Positions 1 to 10,077 of a stretch of 64,000 nucleotides of DNA are shown here, in pieces. The stretch is from Prochlorococcus marinus str. MIT 9301 (lineage in GTDB: Bacteria; Cyanobacteriota; Cyanobacteriia; PCC-6307; Cyanobiaceae), in assembly GCF_000015965.1 (NCBI RefSeq), contig NC_009091.1, positions 186,001 to 250,000 on the forward strand, written 5' to 3'. The position numbers were made by a program, and so were the translations under genes. The notes beneath the pieces are model-generated. The model saw only the letters and a list, made by a program, of their open reading frames with translations, was not told where the DNA came from and did not search any database. Positions within the stretch are counted from its first letter, which is position 1, and every line of letters starts with the position of its first letter.

Positions 1-138
1 AAAAATTCAATCTATAGAGAGATGATCTGGTTGGCTAGTCATGGATTTTTACATCTTTTGGGATGGGAACATAATAATGAGCATGATTTAGAAAATATGT
101 TAAATTTCCAGGAATATTTAATTAAAAAATTAGATTAA
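1..138 (+). CDS. ybeY: Endoribonuclease YbeY, C-terminal end (partial)
   Basis: The window opens inside a reading frame of 45 codons ending in TAA. It carries the YbeY zinc-binding signature [11 protein letters not shown] at fragment residues 14-24, with His at 14, 18 and 24 in the H-x3-H-x5-H spacing. YbeY is a single-strand-specific metalloendoribonuclease used in 16S rRNA 3' end maturation and late 30S quality control in the cytoplasm. The start lies outside the window. Six bases separate it from the next gene, so the two are probably cotranscribed. Confidence 0.9.
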
Positions 139-144
139 AAATGT

Positions 145-555
145 ATGGAAAAAAAAATAAACTCTTTTAAAGATAGAATAGGATCATATAAAACTTCTAG
201 TAATGTATTTATAAGTTTTAAGTATGCTTTTAGTGGAATAAGTTACGTATTAAAAACTTCAAGAAATTTTAAAATTCAATTAGTTTTTGCAGTTTTAAGT
301 TTAATAATTGGTTTTTTACTCAAAATTAGTCTAAGTAATTATGTTATTTTGATTACAACAATAATGTCTGTTTTAATATTAGAAATATTGAATACATCTA
401 TTGAGTCAATCGTTGATTTAGTAGTTAAAAAAGAATTTAGTATTTTGGCTAAAATTTCAAAAGATACTTCTGCAGGAGCGGTATTATTAGCTTCCATTAA
501 TTCTGTTATTATTGCTGTATATATCTTTGTTCCTAAAATAAAGTTGTTATTTTAA
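145..555 (+). CDS. dgkA: Diacylglycerol kinase (DgkA family), membrane
   Basis: 136 residues, the usual size for prokaryotic DgkA plus an N-terminal tail of about 25 residues. The family signature is visible as ILEILNTSIES followed by a KDTSAGAVLL segment, inside three hydrophobic helices. The enzyme phosphorylates diacylglycerol (or undecaprenol in some bacteria) at the inner membrane face, recycling lipid from envelope synthesis. The ybeY-dgkA order is common in bacteria. The usual Ala of ENTAIE is Ser here, a mild change. Which lipid is used cannot be told from sequence. Confidence 0.85.
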   Translation: MEKKINSFKDRIGSYKTSSNVFISFKYAFSGISYVLKTSRNFKIQLVFAVLSLIIGFLLKISLSNYVILITTIMSVLILEILNTSIESIVDLVVKKEFSILAKISKDTSAGAVLLASINSVIIAVYIFVPKIKLLF

Positions 556-567
556 ATCCATATAAAT

Positions 568-1164
568 ATGTTTCTTGTTATTGATAATTACGATAGTTTT
601 ACTTATAACCTCGTTCAATATTTAGGAGAACTTTCAGTTGAGCATGAAATAACTAAAGAATTAATAGTTAAAAGAAATGATGAAATTAATTTAGAAGAAA
701 TTATCAAACTAAATCCTGGTGGAATTTTATTATCTCCAGGTCCAGGTAATCCAGATCAATCTGGAATTTGTCTGCCAATTCTAAAAAAATTATCAAAAAA
801 TATTCCGACATTGGGTGTTTGTTTAGGTCATCAAGCTTTGGCCCAAGCTTTTGGAGGTAAGGTTATAGTTGGGAAAGAACTTATGCATGGTAAGACATCC
901 AAAATATTTCATAATCAAAAAGGATTGTTTAAAGATATCGAGACACCATTTGTGGCTACTAGATACCATAGTCTTATAGTTGATTCAAGTTCTTTACCAT
1001 CATGTTTCGACATAACTGCGACTTTAGAAGACTCAACAATTATGGCTATATCTCATAAAGAATATAAACATTTACATGGAGTACAGTTCCATCCTGAAAG
1101 TGTGTTGACGCAATTTGGTCATAAATTAATTAGTAATTTTCTAAAAATGGCTGAACAAAAGTAA
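568..1164 (+). CDS. pabA: Anthranilate/aminodeoxychorismate synthase glutamine amidotransferase subunit
   Basis: A class I glutamine amidotransferase of 198 residues. The nucleophile is Cys85 in GVCLGHQ, and the other triad residues are His175 and Glu177 in FHPES. The N-terminal VIDNYDSFTYNLVQYLG and LSPGPGNP motifs are those of TrpG/PabA. It supplies ammonia to chorismate-using synthases of tryptophan or folate synthesis. No synthase large subunit lies nearby, so TrpG versus PabA is undecided; an amphibolic role for both is possible. It follows dgkA by 12 bp. Confidence 0.85.
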   Translation: MFLVIDNYDSFTYNLVQYLGELSVEHEITKELIVKRNDEINLEEIIKLNPGGILLSPGPGNPDQSGICLPILKKLSKNIPTLGVCLGHQALAQAFGGKVIVGKELMHGKTSKIFHNQKGLFKDIETPFVATRYHSLIVDSSSLPSCFDITATLEDSTIMAISHKEYKHLHGVQFHPESVLTQFGHKLISNFLKMAEQK

Positions 1165-1184
1165 AATAAAAAAAAATTAATATT

Positions 1185-1910
1185 ATGATTTCTCAAATTA
1201 AAAACTTTTTATTTTTGATATTAGTTAGCTGTTTTTTACCTACCTCATTATTGGCAAGGAATTTAGGAATAAAAAGTTTGGGACATAGTAGTTTTTTAAT
1301 TACTAGTGCAGATAAATCTATTCTTATAAATCCCTTTAAAGCAATAGGTTGTACAAGTGATTTAAAGGAGCCAAAAGAAGTCAACGTAGATTTTATTTTG
1401 GCTAGTTCTAGGCTTCCAGATGAAGGATATAACCTTAATGATCAATTAATGTTCGTTGAGCCAGGAATCTATCAATTTGAGGATATTTTATTAAATGGAA
1501 TTTCTGTACCACATGACAGAGTAGATGGAAGAAGATTTGGGATGGCAACTGTTTGGAGTTGGGAGCAGAATGATCTTAAAATTGTTCATATGGGAGGAGC
1601 TGCTGGTGATATTGATATAAACAGTCAAATTATTTTGTCTAGTCCAGATATATTGTTTATTTCAATTGGAGGCGGAATAAAATCTTACAATGGTAAAGAA
1701 GCCTCAAAAATAGTTAAAATCTTAAAACCTAAAGTAGTTATTCCTGTTCACTTTCAACGCGGCAAAAAAATTAATAAAGAATGTGATTTCTCAAATGCTG
1801 ATTTATTTATTGAAAATATGAAAGATTTTAAAGTAAAATATGTTGGAAAAGATTTTCAAATAAAACCTAAAAGAATCGATCAAAATACAATTTATATTTT
1901 CAGCGATTAA
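1185..1910 (+). CDS. Exported metallo-beta-lactamase-fold protein with degenerate metal motif
   Basis: 241 residues with a probable signal peptide (hydrophobic stretch at residues 8-22, then LLARN). The rest resembles the UPF0173 branch of the lactamase fold: LGHSSFLI, SILINPF, VDFILAS, VPHD, IVHMGG and VVIPVHF follow in family order. Where active members have HxHxDH after the VDFIL strand, this protein reads SSRLPDE, so the main zinc ligands are gone, although scattered His remain. A metal-independent or binding role is possible. It ends in a 4 bp convergent overlap with the aminotransferase gene. Its function is unknown. Confidence 0.7.
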   Translation: MISQIKNFLFLILVSCFLPTSLLARNLGIKSLGHSSFLITSADKSILINPFKAIGCTSDLKEPKEVNVDFILASSRLPDEGYNLNDQLMFVEPGIYQFEDILLNGISVPHDRVDGRRFGMATVWSWEQNDLKIVHMGGAAGDIDINSQIILSSPDILFISIGGGIKSYNGKEASKIVKILKPKVVIPVHFQRGKKINKECDFSNADLFIENMKDFKVKYVGKDFQIKPKRIDQNTIYIFSD

Positions 1911-3016
1911 TTTTTTAAATCTAATATCTCGTAATTGTCCCAGAAAAAAATCATTTGCTCTTTAGTTCCAATACTAACCCTTATTGAATTACCGATATCT
2001 TTTTTGTTTTCCATACTTCTAATAAGAATACCTTTTTCTCTCATCTGTTGTATTAAAATTCTAGGATCTTTTTTTGGCCAAATTAAGAAATAATTACCTC
2101 CACTAAAGTGAGTTCTGATTTTTGTTGATTTAAATTTATTTAAAATCCATTCCCTCGCCTTTTTTACTTCTAAAACATAATTATCAATATATGATTTGTC
2201 TTTAAGTGCTGCTAATGCAGCTGTTATAGCAAAGCTGTTTACATCATATGGGCCTGTAATTTTATTAATGTACTTAATTAAACTTTGATTGCCAAAAGTA
2301 AAACCTATTCTTAAACCAGCTAGACCTGCAGTTTTTGAAAGAGATTGTATTATTAGTATATTTTTATTCTTTTCAAAATCTATCGATTCAAGAAGACTAT
2401 CTCCATTAAATTTTTCATATAGTTCATCAACAACTATTAATGAATCGTTATTGATATTGGCTAAATTAATTATTTCATGGGAGCTTAGAACAGTTCCTGT
2501 TGGATTATTTGGATTGCAAATAAATATTAACTTTGGATTATGCTTTATTATTTTTTCCCTAAATTCTTCGATGGGGAATAGAAAATTTTCTCCAATGTAG
2601 GAACAACTTATTTTTTTCATTCCTCGGATTTCTGCACAAGGAGAATAGTAACCAAAAGTTGGATTTGTGGTTAGAAATATTTGATCTTTTTCTCCAAAGC
2701 AATTGAAAATTGCATTTATTGCTGCATCTGCTCCATTGAAAATTCCGATTTCATCATTACCAAATTTTCTTGAATCAAGATATTTATCACATAAAAATTT
2801 TTTTAAAAAATTATATTCTGGATAAATTGAAATCTCATCTAATTTTATCGCTTGTAATGCCTCTAAAACCTTAGGACTTGGACCTAAAGTATTTTCATTA
2901 AAGTCTAAGCGAAGTAAATTTCTTCTATTTTCTAAAGGTGCAGAGTAAGACTGCATATTTATTATTTCTTCTCTTGGTTTTGGGAAAAGACTATTTAATG
3001 GATCAAAATCATTCAT
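1907..3016 (-). CDS. hisC: Histidinol-phosphate aminotransferase-like PLP enzyme
   Basis: 369-residue fold-type I aminotransferase. The PLP lysine is Lys228 in SLSKTAGLAGLRIGF. NPNNPTG (about 168-174) and VVDELYEKF supply further PLP contacts. The DFNENTLGPSPKVLEAL start is typical of HisC, which makes L-histidinol phosphate. The ATG overlaps the stop of argS by one base, so translation is probably coupled. A related enzyme at 16752-17876 looks cobalamin-type, which leaves this one as the better histidine candidate. Other aromatic or imidazole substrates cannot be excluded. Confidence 0.75.
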   Translation of the reverse strand: MNDFDPLNSLFPKPREEIINMQSYSAPLENRRNLLRLDFNENTLGPSPKVLEALQAIKLDEISIYPEYNFLKKFLCDKYLDSRKFGNDEIGIFNGADAAINAIFNCFGEKDQIFLTTNPTFGYYSPCAEIRGMKKISCSYIGENFLFPIEEFREKIIKHNPKLIFICNPNNPTGTVLSSHEIINLANINNDSLIVVDELYEKFNGDSLLESIDFEKNKNILIIQSLSKTAGLAGLRIGFTFGNQSLIKYINKITGPYDVNSFAITAALAALKDKSYIDNYVLEVKKAREWILNKFKSTKIRTHFSGGNYFLIWPKKDPRILIQQMREKGILIRSMENKKDIGNSIRVSIGTKEQMIFFWDNYEILDLKN

Positions 3017-4830
3017 TACATTCTTTCTAAAGTTTCAATTCCTAAAAGCTCTAAGCTTAATTTTAGTGTTTTTGCAGTTAGGTCACATAAATTAAGCCTA
3101 GAAATTTTTATATTTTTTTCTTCTTTGAGGATTGGAACTTGATCATAGAATCTATTAAAAGTCTGACATAGCTCGAACAGATAATTGCATAATCTATTTG
3201 GCATTAAGTCTTTTTCAATAGAAATTATAACTTCATCGAACTTAAGTAATTTTCTGATAAGTTTCCACTCAGATTTATTTTCATAATTTACGTACTGAAA
3301 ATCTTTAGAGTCATAAACGAAATCATTTTTTCTTTTAATTCCTAAAATTCTTACAAGTGTATATAACAAATAAGGAGCAGTATTACCATTAAGGGAAAGC
3401 ATTTTATCAAAACTAAATTGATAATTGGTAATCCTATTTTGACTTAAATCTGCATACTTAACAGCTCCAAATCCAATAATTCTTGAAGTATTTGCTATAA
3501 ACTCTTCGTTCTCATATCGATCTTCATCTTCTAATCTTTTCAATAAATCTTCTTTTGCTCTTCTAACTGCTTCATTTAATAAATCTTTTAGGCGTATTGT
3601 TTCACCTTCTCTTGTCTTTAGTTTTTTGCCATCAATTCCTTGAACTAACCCAAAAGGGACATGGTCTACTTGACAATTTTCTGGTATCCATTTTGCTTTT
3701 TTTGCAACTTGAAAAACTCCAGCAAAATGATTTGCTTGCCCATGATCAGTTACATAAATAATTCTTGAAGCATCATCGCCATTAGGAGGTTTATTGAATC
3801 TGTATCTTATAGCAGCAAGATCTGTGGTGGCATAATTAAAACCTCCATCTTTTTTTTGAATAATTAGCGGTAAAGGTTTGCCTTCTTTATTAGTCATCCC
3901 ATCTAGAAATACACATTTTGCTCCTTGATCTTCTACTAATATTTTTTTTAAATTCAAATCATCAATAACTGATTTTAAGAAGGGATTATAAAAAGATTCA
4001 CCTCTTTCTTCTATTTTTATTTTTAAATTTTTATAGATTTCATCAAATTCTTGCCTTGATTGATCACATAATAATTTCCAAGCTTTAATCGATTTAATAT
4101 CTCCACTTTGTAACTTAACTACTTCCTCTCTAGATCTTTTTTGGAATTCAGATTCGTTATCAAATCTTTTTTTTGATTCTTTATAAAATTCAACTAAATC
4201 ACTTATCTTGATCTTTCCTATTTCTTCTAGATCATTTGAATATAAATCTTTGAGTTGAGTAATAAGCATGCCAAATTGTGTCCCCCAATCACCAACATGA
4301 TTCAGTCTTAATACTTCATAACCTCTTAACTCGAAAATTCTAGATATTGAGTCACCTATTATTGTTGATCTTAAATGCCCTACATGCATTTCTTTAGCAA
4401 TATTAGGACTAGAAAAATCTACAATAACTTTATTAGACAAACCCCTATCTAAATCTTTTCTAATTAGAGGTATGCCAGCCCTATTGCATTGAATATTTGA
4501 TATAATTTCATTTATTAGAACTTCATCTTTTAATTTTATATTTATAAATCCAGGTCCAGCTATTTCTAGACTCTTACATAATTTTGCTATGCTTTTATTT
4601 TTTTTTAAAAGGTTAATAAAATCATTAGAAATATCTCTTGGGTTCTTTTTAAATATTTTAGATAAACTTAAACAAACATTACATTGATAATCACCAAATT
4701 CCTCTTTTGATGATTGTGTAATTAAATTTTTTCTAAGAATTTCGAATTCTCCTTTTTTATCATTTTTTTCAAGACTATCTAAAAGAGATTGTTCAAATTG
4801 TTTTGTTAATTCTTTAAAAATGATTAGCAT
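3016..4830 (-). CDS. argS: Arginyl-tRNA synthetase
   Basis: 604-residue class I aminoacyl-tRNA synthetase charging tRNA-Arg. HVGH at 149-152 (followed by LRST) is the ArgRS form of HIGH. The segment [13 protein letters not shown] stands where other class I enzymes have KMSKS, as is normal for ArgRS. The N-terminal Add-1 domain (1-110) and the C-terminal DALR anticodon-binding domain (last 120 residues) are both present. The length fits the family. It is the first of two coupled leftward genes, with hisC one base downstream. Confidence 0.95.
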   Translation of the reverse strand: MLIIFKELTKQFEQSLLDSLEKNDKKGEFEILRKNLITQSSKEEFGDYQCNVCLSLSKIFKKNPRDISNDFINLLKKNKSIAKLCKSLEIAGPGFINIKLKDEVLINEIISNIQCNRAGIPLIRKDLDRGLSNKVIVDFSSPNIAKEMHVGHLRSTIIGDSISRIFELRGYEVLRLNHVGDWGTQFGMLITQLKDLYSNDLEEIGKIKISDLVEFYKESKKRFDNESEFQKRSREEVVKLQSGDIKSIKAWKLLCDQSRQEFDEIYKNLKIKIEERGESFYNPFLKSVIDDLNLKKILVEDQGAKCVFLDGMTNKEGKPLPLIIQKKDGGFNYATTDLAAIRYRFNKPPNGDDASRIIYVTDHGQANHFAGVFQVAKKAKWIPENCQVDHVPFGLVQGIDGKKLKTREGETIRLKDLLNEAVRRAKEDLLKRLEDEDRYENEEFIANTSRIIGFGAVKYADLSQNRITNYQFSFDKMLSLNGNTAPYLLYTLVRILGIKRKNDFVYDSKDFQYVNYENKSEWKLIRKLLKFDEVIISIEKDLMPNRLCNYLFELCQTFNRFYDQVPILKEEKNIKISRLNLCDLTAKTLKLSLELLGIETLERM

Positions 4831-4857
4831 TAATTATTCAATTATTTATCTATATGA

Positions 4858-5724
4858 TTAATTAATATAACGCATACTCAAATCAATCCAATTACTTTTG
4901 GTGATTGAAGAACTTGTTGAAATCAAATCAATACCTTTTATTAGATATTTACTAATTTCTTGAGGGTTTATTCCAGAAACTTCTATTATCAAATTTTTAT
5001 TGACTTCTTTTTTTAAGCTATTAATTGATAAATATCTTAATTCTTGAACGCTTTTTTTGATTGTTTCAGGACTAAGTTCATCTAATAAGACACTATCCGC
5101 TCCTGCTAATACTGCTTCTTTTGCTTGTTCGATATTCTCAGCTTCAATTACTATATGAGTTGTAAAAGGCGAATTTAGCCGAATTTTTTGTACTGCATTT
5201 TTAAGATTATCTGTCCATGCTATATGATTTTCTTTGATCATAGCAGCATCGTATAATCCCATTCTATGATTCACCCCACCTCCGCATTTGAAAGCATATT
5301 TTTCAAATATTCTTAAGCCAGGAGTCGTTTTCCTAGTATCTGCTAATTTTATATTTGTGCCTTCTAATTTATCTGTAAGATTCTTTGTATATGTTGATAT
5401 TCCAGATAAATGCATTGCTATATTTAAGCTGATCCTTTCACTAGCGAGTAAACTTTTTGAAGGTCCATATATTTCTAAGAGTTTTTGATCTTTAACAAAT
5501 TTATCTCCATCAGAGATATTAAATTTTGGACTGATTTTTAAATCAATTTTTCTAAAAATTTCTTTTATAATTTCAACCCCACAGAATATTCCCTCCTCTT
5601 TAGCAATCCAATATGCATTGCCATTTTCTTTTGTAATAGAGGGACTTGTAAGATCTCCTCTGCCTATATCTTCATCGATCCAATTATCAATGATCTTACT
5701 TATTATTGGAGTATTTAAATCCAC
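4858..5724 (-). CDS. nadC: Nicotinate-nucleotide pyrophosphorylase (carboxylating)
   Basis: 288 residues. It converts quinolinate and PRPP to nicotinate mononucleotide, the last step of de novo NAD ring synthesis. Family motifs are the DTRKTTPGLRIFEKYA block, the CGGGVNHRMGLYDA block and KENHI, then VIEAEN and LLDE in the barrel. The start is GTG, giving an MDLNTP N-terminus; no in-frame ATG fits better. It precedes argS on the same strand with 27 bp between them. Its own upstream gap from mnmE is 78 bp and may hold a promoter. Confidence 0.93.
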   Translation of the reverse strand: MDLNTPIISKIIDNWIDEDIGRGDLTSPSITKENGNAYWIAKEEGIFCGVEIIKEIFRKIDLKISPKFNISDGDKFVKDQKLLEIYGPSKSLLASERISLNIAMHLSGISTYTKNLTDKLEGTNIKLADTRKTTPGLRIFEKYAFKCGGGVNHRMGLYDAAMIKENHIAWTDNLKNAVQKIRLNSPFTTHIVIEAENIEQAKEAVLAGADSVLLDELSPETIKKSVQELRYLSINSLKKEVNKNLIIEVSGINPQEISKYLIKGIDLISTSSSITKSNWIDLSMRYIN

Positions 5725-5802
5725 TAAACTAAGAAATAATTAATAAAAATTAAACTGAAGTTAGACATTCAACTATATATCACTATGTAATTTAACTCAA
5801 AT

Positions 5803-7185
5803 TTATTTGCCAATACAAAACTTAGAAAAAATATTATCTAGAAGTTCCTCTGTTAATTCTTGACCAGTTATTTTAGATAAGTTTTGAATTCCATCTCTCA
5901 GTTCAATTGATAACAAATCAAATGGCAATTTATTTTCAATTATTTCATCAGTATCATTTAAATTAGATAAGCAAGCAGACAAATTTGTTTGATGTCTTTC
6001 GTTTAAAAATATATTAATATTTTCTACTTGTTTTAATCCGCATTTTTTTATGATTGTGTCTATTAATAATTTTTCACCATCATTATTCTTAATACTCATA
6101 AGAATTGTGTTTTTTAGCTCATTTGAATTAATATTTTTGCAATCAATTAAATCTTTTTTATTGCCCAAAATAGTAATTAATTTTTCTTTGGGGATTTCTT
6201 GTATTATTTTTTTGTCTTCTTCATTAAATCCTTCTTCAAGACTATAAATATAAATTATAAAATCTGACTCTTTTATTTTCCCAAAACTTTTTTTAATTCC
6301 AATACTTTCAATTTGTTCATAAGTTTCTCTTATGCCAGCAGTATCAATTATTTTCATTGGAATATCATTAATAGTTAAATTAACTTCAATAACATCTCTA
6401 GTTGTTCCAGGAATATTAGTTACGATTGCTTTCTCTTTTTTTGCAAGCAAATTTAATAAAGAGCTTTTACCAACATTTGTTTTACCTATAAGCGCAATGG
6501 ATATCCCATTGTGAATATATGAATTTCTTTTTGCATTTTCAATTAGTAATTCTATTTTTTCTTTGACTTTTTTAATGTTTTTTAGATATTTGGTGTAATC
6601 AAAATCTGTGAAGTCTTCTTCAAAATCAACTCTCGCTTCTATTTCGCAAAGTTGATTTATAAGGTCATTTTTAATATCATCAATTTTTTTCTTTATTTCT
6701 CCTTGAATTCCGCTAAAGGCTAACTCTGCTGATCTGGTATTGCTTGCATTAATTAATTGATTAATCGACTCGGCTTGAGTAAGGTCTATTTTCCCATTAA
6801 GAAAAGCTCTTTGACTAAATTCTCCTGGGTTTGCAATTCTAACTCTAGAATTACTAGATAATAATATCTTTAAAACTTTATTTACTATGATAATCCCGCC
6901 ATGACAATGAAGTTCAACGACATCCTCTCCTGTGAAGCTATTTGGTGATTTCATCACTAAAATTAAAACTTCATCTATAAATTTATTTTGTTTATTTTCC
7001 TGAATAAAACCACGAAAAACCCTATGTGATTCCCATGCATATTTAGATTTAGTTTGAACAATCTTTTTGCAAGAATTTATTGCGTCTTTCCCTGATACTC
7101 TTATTATCGCAACTCCTCCCTTCCCAATACTTATAGCTGAAGCAATTGCGGCTATCGTATCTTCTGTAGTAACTATCGAATCCAT
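5803..7185 (-). CDS. mnmE: tRNA modification GTPase MnmE
   Basis: 460 residues with the three MnmE parts: an N-terminal tetrahydrofolate-binding domain (1-120, with the [12 protein letters not shown] motif), a helical domain, and an inserted G domain. The G domain shows G1 GKTNVGKS (234-241), G2 TTRDV, G3 DTAG and G4 NKKD. It ends in FCIGK, the conserved C-x-G-K tail. With MnmG it modifies U34 of certain tRNAs (cmnm5U). MnmG is not in the window. It sits back to back with the DUF2062 gene across 66 bp. Confidence 0.95.
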   Translation of the reverse strand: MDSIVTTEDTIAAIASAISIGKGGVAIIRVSGKDAINSCKKIVQTKSKYAWESHRVFRGFIQENKQNKFIDEVLILVMKSPNSFTGEDVVELHCHGGIIIVNKVLKILLSSNSRVRIANPGEFSQRAFLNGKIDLTQAESINQLINASNTRSAELAFSGIQGEIKKKIDDIKNDLINQLCEIEARVDFEEDFTDFDYTKYLKNIKKVKEKIELLIENAKRNSYIHNGISIALIGKTNVGKSSLLNLLAKKEKAIVTNIPGTTRDVIEVNLTINDIPMKIIDTAGIRETYEQIESIGIKKSFGKIKESDFIIYIYSLEEGFNEEDKKIIQEIPKEKLITILGNKKDLIDCKNINSNELKNTILMSIKNNDGEKLLIDTIIKKCGLKQVENINIFLNERHQTNLSACLSNLNDTDEIIENKLPFDLLSIELRDGIQNLSKITGQELTEELLDNIFSKFCIGK

Positions 7186-7251
7186 CTCTCGCTTTGTTAT
7201 GGATAATTAAGTAAGATTATCAAGAATTTAATTTTGAGATTTTCTTTCTGA

Positions 7252-7695
7252 ATGAGATTTAAAAGAGATATTACCTATAAGAAAATTCTATCATTATTTA
7301 GGAATCAGAATAGAAGTCCTTTCTTTAATGCTAAAGGTTTAGCTATAGGGGTATTTAGTGGTTGCTTTCCTTTTTTTGGGTTTCAGACTTTAATGGGGGT
7401 ATTTTTTGCGAAAATAGCTAAGGGAAATATTGTTCTAGCTGCAATTGGTACCTGGATTAGCAACCCTTTTACTTATATTCCACTTTATTATTTTAACTAT
7501 AGAGTTGGTTCGATTTTTTTAAATAATCCTTCTAATAAAATTCTTGAAAAAAGTTTAGTTATTGATGACTTATGGAAACAAGGTAGAATTTTTTCCCTAA
7601 AATTACTCTTAGGTTCATCTTGTGTAGGTATTTTATTAGCTTTGATTTGCGGCAGTATTGTTTTCTTTATCTACAAAATAAAAAGTAAAAGATAG
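7252..7695 (+). CDS. DUF2062 membrane protein
   Basis: 147 residues. An amphipathic N-terminus is followed by AIGVFSGCFPFFGFQTL, GTWISNPFTYIPLYYFNY and a C-terminal membrane helix, the pattern of DUF2062. That family is widespread in cyanobacteria and proteobacteria; its function is not established. Two to three hydrophobic segments suggest an inner or thylakoid membrane protein. It is divergent from mnmE and convergent with the rel gene, so the neighbours give no strong hint. Confidence 0.75.
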   Translation: MRFKRDITYKKILSLFRNQNRSPFFNAKGLAIGVFSGCFPFFGFQTLMGVFFAKIAKGNIVLAAIGTWISNPFTYIPLYYFNYRVGSIFLNNPSNKILEKSLVIDDLWKQGRIFSLKLLLGSSCVGILLALICGSIVFFIYKIKSKR

Positions 7696-7713
7696 ATTGA
7701 TCTGTTTTTTATA

Positions 7714-10023
7714 TTAACTTTGTCCAACTCTGGCAATATCTAAAACATCTGCCATTGATTTAATTTGTTCAATTGTTTTGTGAAGTTGATTATAACTTTC
7801 AAGACCTACACAAAGATTTATAATAGCTGGTTTACCATAAGCAGTTTTAACATTGGCATCGCTAACGTTTATACCTTTATCAGATAACCGCATAAGAATA
7901 TCTTTAAGAACTCCAACTCGATCAATTACTTCTATTCGTAGCTGAATTGGAAACTTATTATCGCCAGTTTTATTATCTTGATTCCAACCGACAGGTAATC
8001 TTCTCTCTATTGGAATTGGTATTACATTTTCACAATCTTCCCTATGTATAGTTATCCCATGGTTGCCGAGCGACACAGTTCCGATAATATCCTCGCCTGG
8101 GAGTGGGGAACAGCATTTACCTATTCTGTAATCAAGACCTTCTATCCCGGAAATTGGTGATTTAGCTGCTGTATTAGGTTGATTAGTGGATAAATTATTA
8201 TTACTTTTAAGAGATTTTGCTATTTCAGAGTCAGAATCATTTTTTACATCTTCTGTCTGTAATTTTATTTCTTCTCTTAGTCTGTTTAATACTTGATGCA
8301 AAGTTAAACCACCAAAACCAAGAGATGCAAGAAGGTCTTCAGTAGTTTTTAAATTGCATCGATTTGCAACTTTTTTCATGGCTTCACTAGAAAGTAATGC
8401 TTCAAAACCGTTTTTACCTACTTCTTTTTCAAGTAAATCTCTACCTCTTTTAATCGTTTCATCACGATGGCTTTTCTTATACCATTGGCGAATTCTATTT
8501 TTAGCAGTTGGCGTTACTACAAAGTTCAGCCAATCCAAGCTTGGAGTAGAATTATTACTTGTTAAAATTTCTATGAAGTCACCATTTTGAAGTGCTGTAG
8601 ATAATGGAGAAAGCTTTTCATTAATTCTTATTCCATTACAGTGATTTCCAACTTCAGAATGAATTCTGTAGGCGAAATCTATCGCGGTAGATCCTTTCCT
8701 TAAACCAACAACATCTCCTTTTGGAGTGATCACAAATACTTCTTCATCAAATAAATCTTCTTTTATTGAAGCTAGGTAATCATTATGATCCCTTTCATTG
8801 CCTTCTTGTTGCCATTCTACTAATTGTCTTAGCCAATTAAATCTCTCGGCATTACTTTTAGCAGGAGAACCACCCTCTTTGTATTGCCAATGAGCGGCAA
8901 TACCATATTCAGCAATTTGATGCATTGAAGTAGTTCTAATTTGAACTTCAATAGGTCGATGTCTTCCAATCACAGAAGTGTGTAAGGACTGATATCCATT
9001 GGGCTTTGGTAATCCTATATAGTCTTTAAATCTACCTGGAATTGGTTTAAAAGTATCATGAACAACTGCTAAAGCTCTATAACAACTATCTGAATTGTCC
9101 ACGATAATTCTTAGGGCAGCAACATCATAAATCTCGTGAAAATGCTTTTGCTGTCTTTCCATTTTGCTCCAGATGCCATAAAGATGTTTTGGCCTTCCTG
9201 TTATTTCAAAATTTTTCAAACCTGCTGAAATCAAGTTTTCCTTCATAAGATTCAAAGTTACTTTTAATCTTTTTTCTCTATCACTTCTTTTAACGGCGAT
9301 TTGATCTTTAAGATCTAGATATTCTTTCGGTTCTAGGAATTTAAAAGCTAAATCTTCTAATTCCCATTTAAATCTGTTTATTCCTAGTCGATTTGCTAAT
9401 GGCGCATAAATCTCTCTTGTTTCTCTCGCTATTCTTAGTTTTTTCTCATCATTTAGCCATTCAATTGTTCTCATGTTATGAAGTCGATCTGCAAGTTTTA
9501 CTAAAACAACTCTGATATCGCTGGCCATAGCCAAAAACATTTTCCTAAGATTTTCAGCTTGTGCTTCAGTCCTGTTGTTAAAGTGAATGCCGCCTAATTT
9601 TGTTACACCCTCTACAAGTATTTTTACTTCTAATCCAAAATTTGTTTCTATTTCGGATAAATCAATGCCAGTATCTTCAACTACATCATGTAAAAGGCCT
9701 GCAGCAATAACAGATGAACTAGCACCTATTTCTTTAAGGAGATTTGCAACAGCAACCGGGTGGATAATGTATGGCTCGCCGCTCGCGCGGAATTGTCCAT
9801 CATGAGCTTTATAAGCAAGTTTAAAAGCCTTTACTATAAGGTTTTGATTTTCATCATTTTCTTTATTTGATTTTTCAAAATTATGAATATCTTTAAGAAG
9901 CCAATCGGGAATGTTTATTTGATAATTCAAAGATTCACTTTCATATTTTTTATTTTCAGGCAAAATAGTTTTGGAAACTTCAATTTCGTTTTTTTCTTTT
10001 GAATTTGCAGCTGCCTCGGACAT
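7714..10023 (-). CDS. spoT: Bifunctional (p)ppGpp synthetase/hydrolase (Rel/SpoT)
   Basis: 769 residues, full length for a Rel/SpoT. The HD hydrolase domain shows His74 and the HDVVEDT motif (112-118). The synthetase domain has RFKDYIGLPKPNGYQSLHTS. Then come a TGS domain (VFVITPKGDVV) and a C-terminal ACT domain after the GKCCSPLPGE segment. Both catalytic halves look intact, so it should make and destroy (p)ppGpp, the stringent alarmone. It is the only such gene here. The upstream 54 bp to the divergent ABC gene must hold both promoters. Confidence 0.93.
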   Translation of the reverse strand: MSEAAANSKEKNEIEVSKTILPENKKYESESLNYQINIPDWLLKDIHNFEKSNKENDENQNLIVKAFKLAYKAHDGQFRASGEPYIIHPVAVANLLKEIGASSSVIAAGLLHDVVEDTGIDLSEIETNFGLEVKILVEGVTKLGGIHFNNRTEAQAENLRKMFLAMASDIRVVLVKLADRLHNMRTIEWLNDEKKLRIARETREIYAPLANRLGINRFKWELEDLAFKFLEPKEYLDLKDQIAVKRSDREKRLKVTLNLMKENLISAGLKNFEITGRPKHLYGIWSKMERQQKHFHEIYDVAALRIIVDNSDSCYRALAVVHDTFKPIPGRFKDYIGLPKPNGYQSLHTSVIGRHRPIEVQIRTTSMHQIAEYGIAAHWQYKEGGSPAKSNAERFNWLRQLVEWQQEGNERDHNDYLASIKEDLFDEEVFVITPKGDVVGLRKGSTAIDFAYRIHSEVGNHCNGIRINEKLSPLSTALQNGDFIEILTSNNSTPSLDWLNFVVTPTAKNRIRQWYKKSHRDETIKRGRDLLEKEVGKNGFEALLSSEAMKKVANRCNLKTTEDLLASLGFGGLTLHQVLNRLREEIKLQTEDVKNDSDSEIAKSLKSNNNLSTNQPNTAAKSPISGIEGLDYRIGKCCSPLPGEDIIGTVSLGNHGITIHREDCENVIPIPIERRLPVGWNQDNKTGDNKFPIQLRIEVIDRVGVLKDILMRLSDKGINVSDANVKTAYGKPAIINLCVGLESYNQLHKTIEQIKSMADVLDIARVGQS

Positions 10024-10077
10024 TTTATACCGCTTTAGATGTATTTTATTTAGGTCTAGAAAAATTTGCTATAAATC

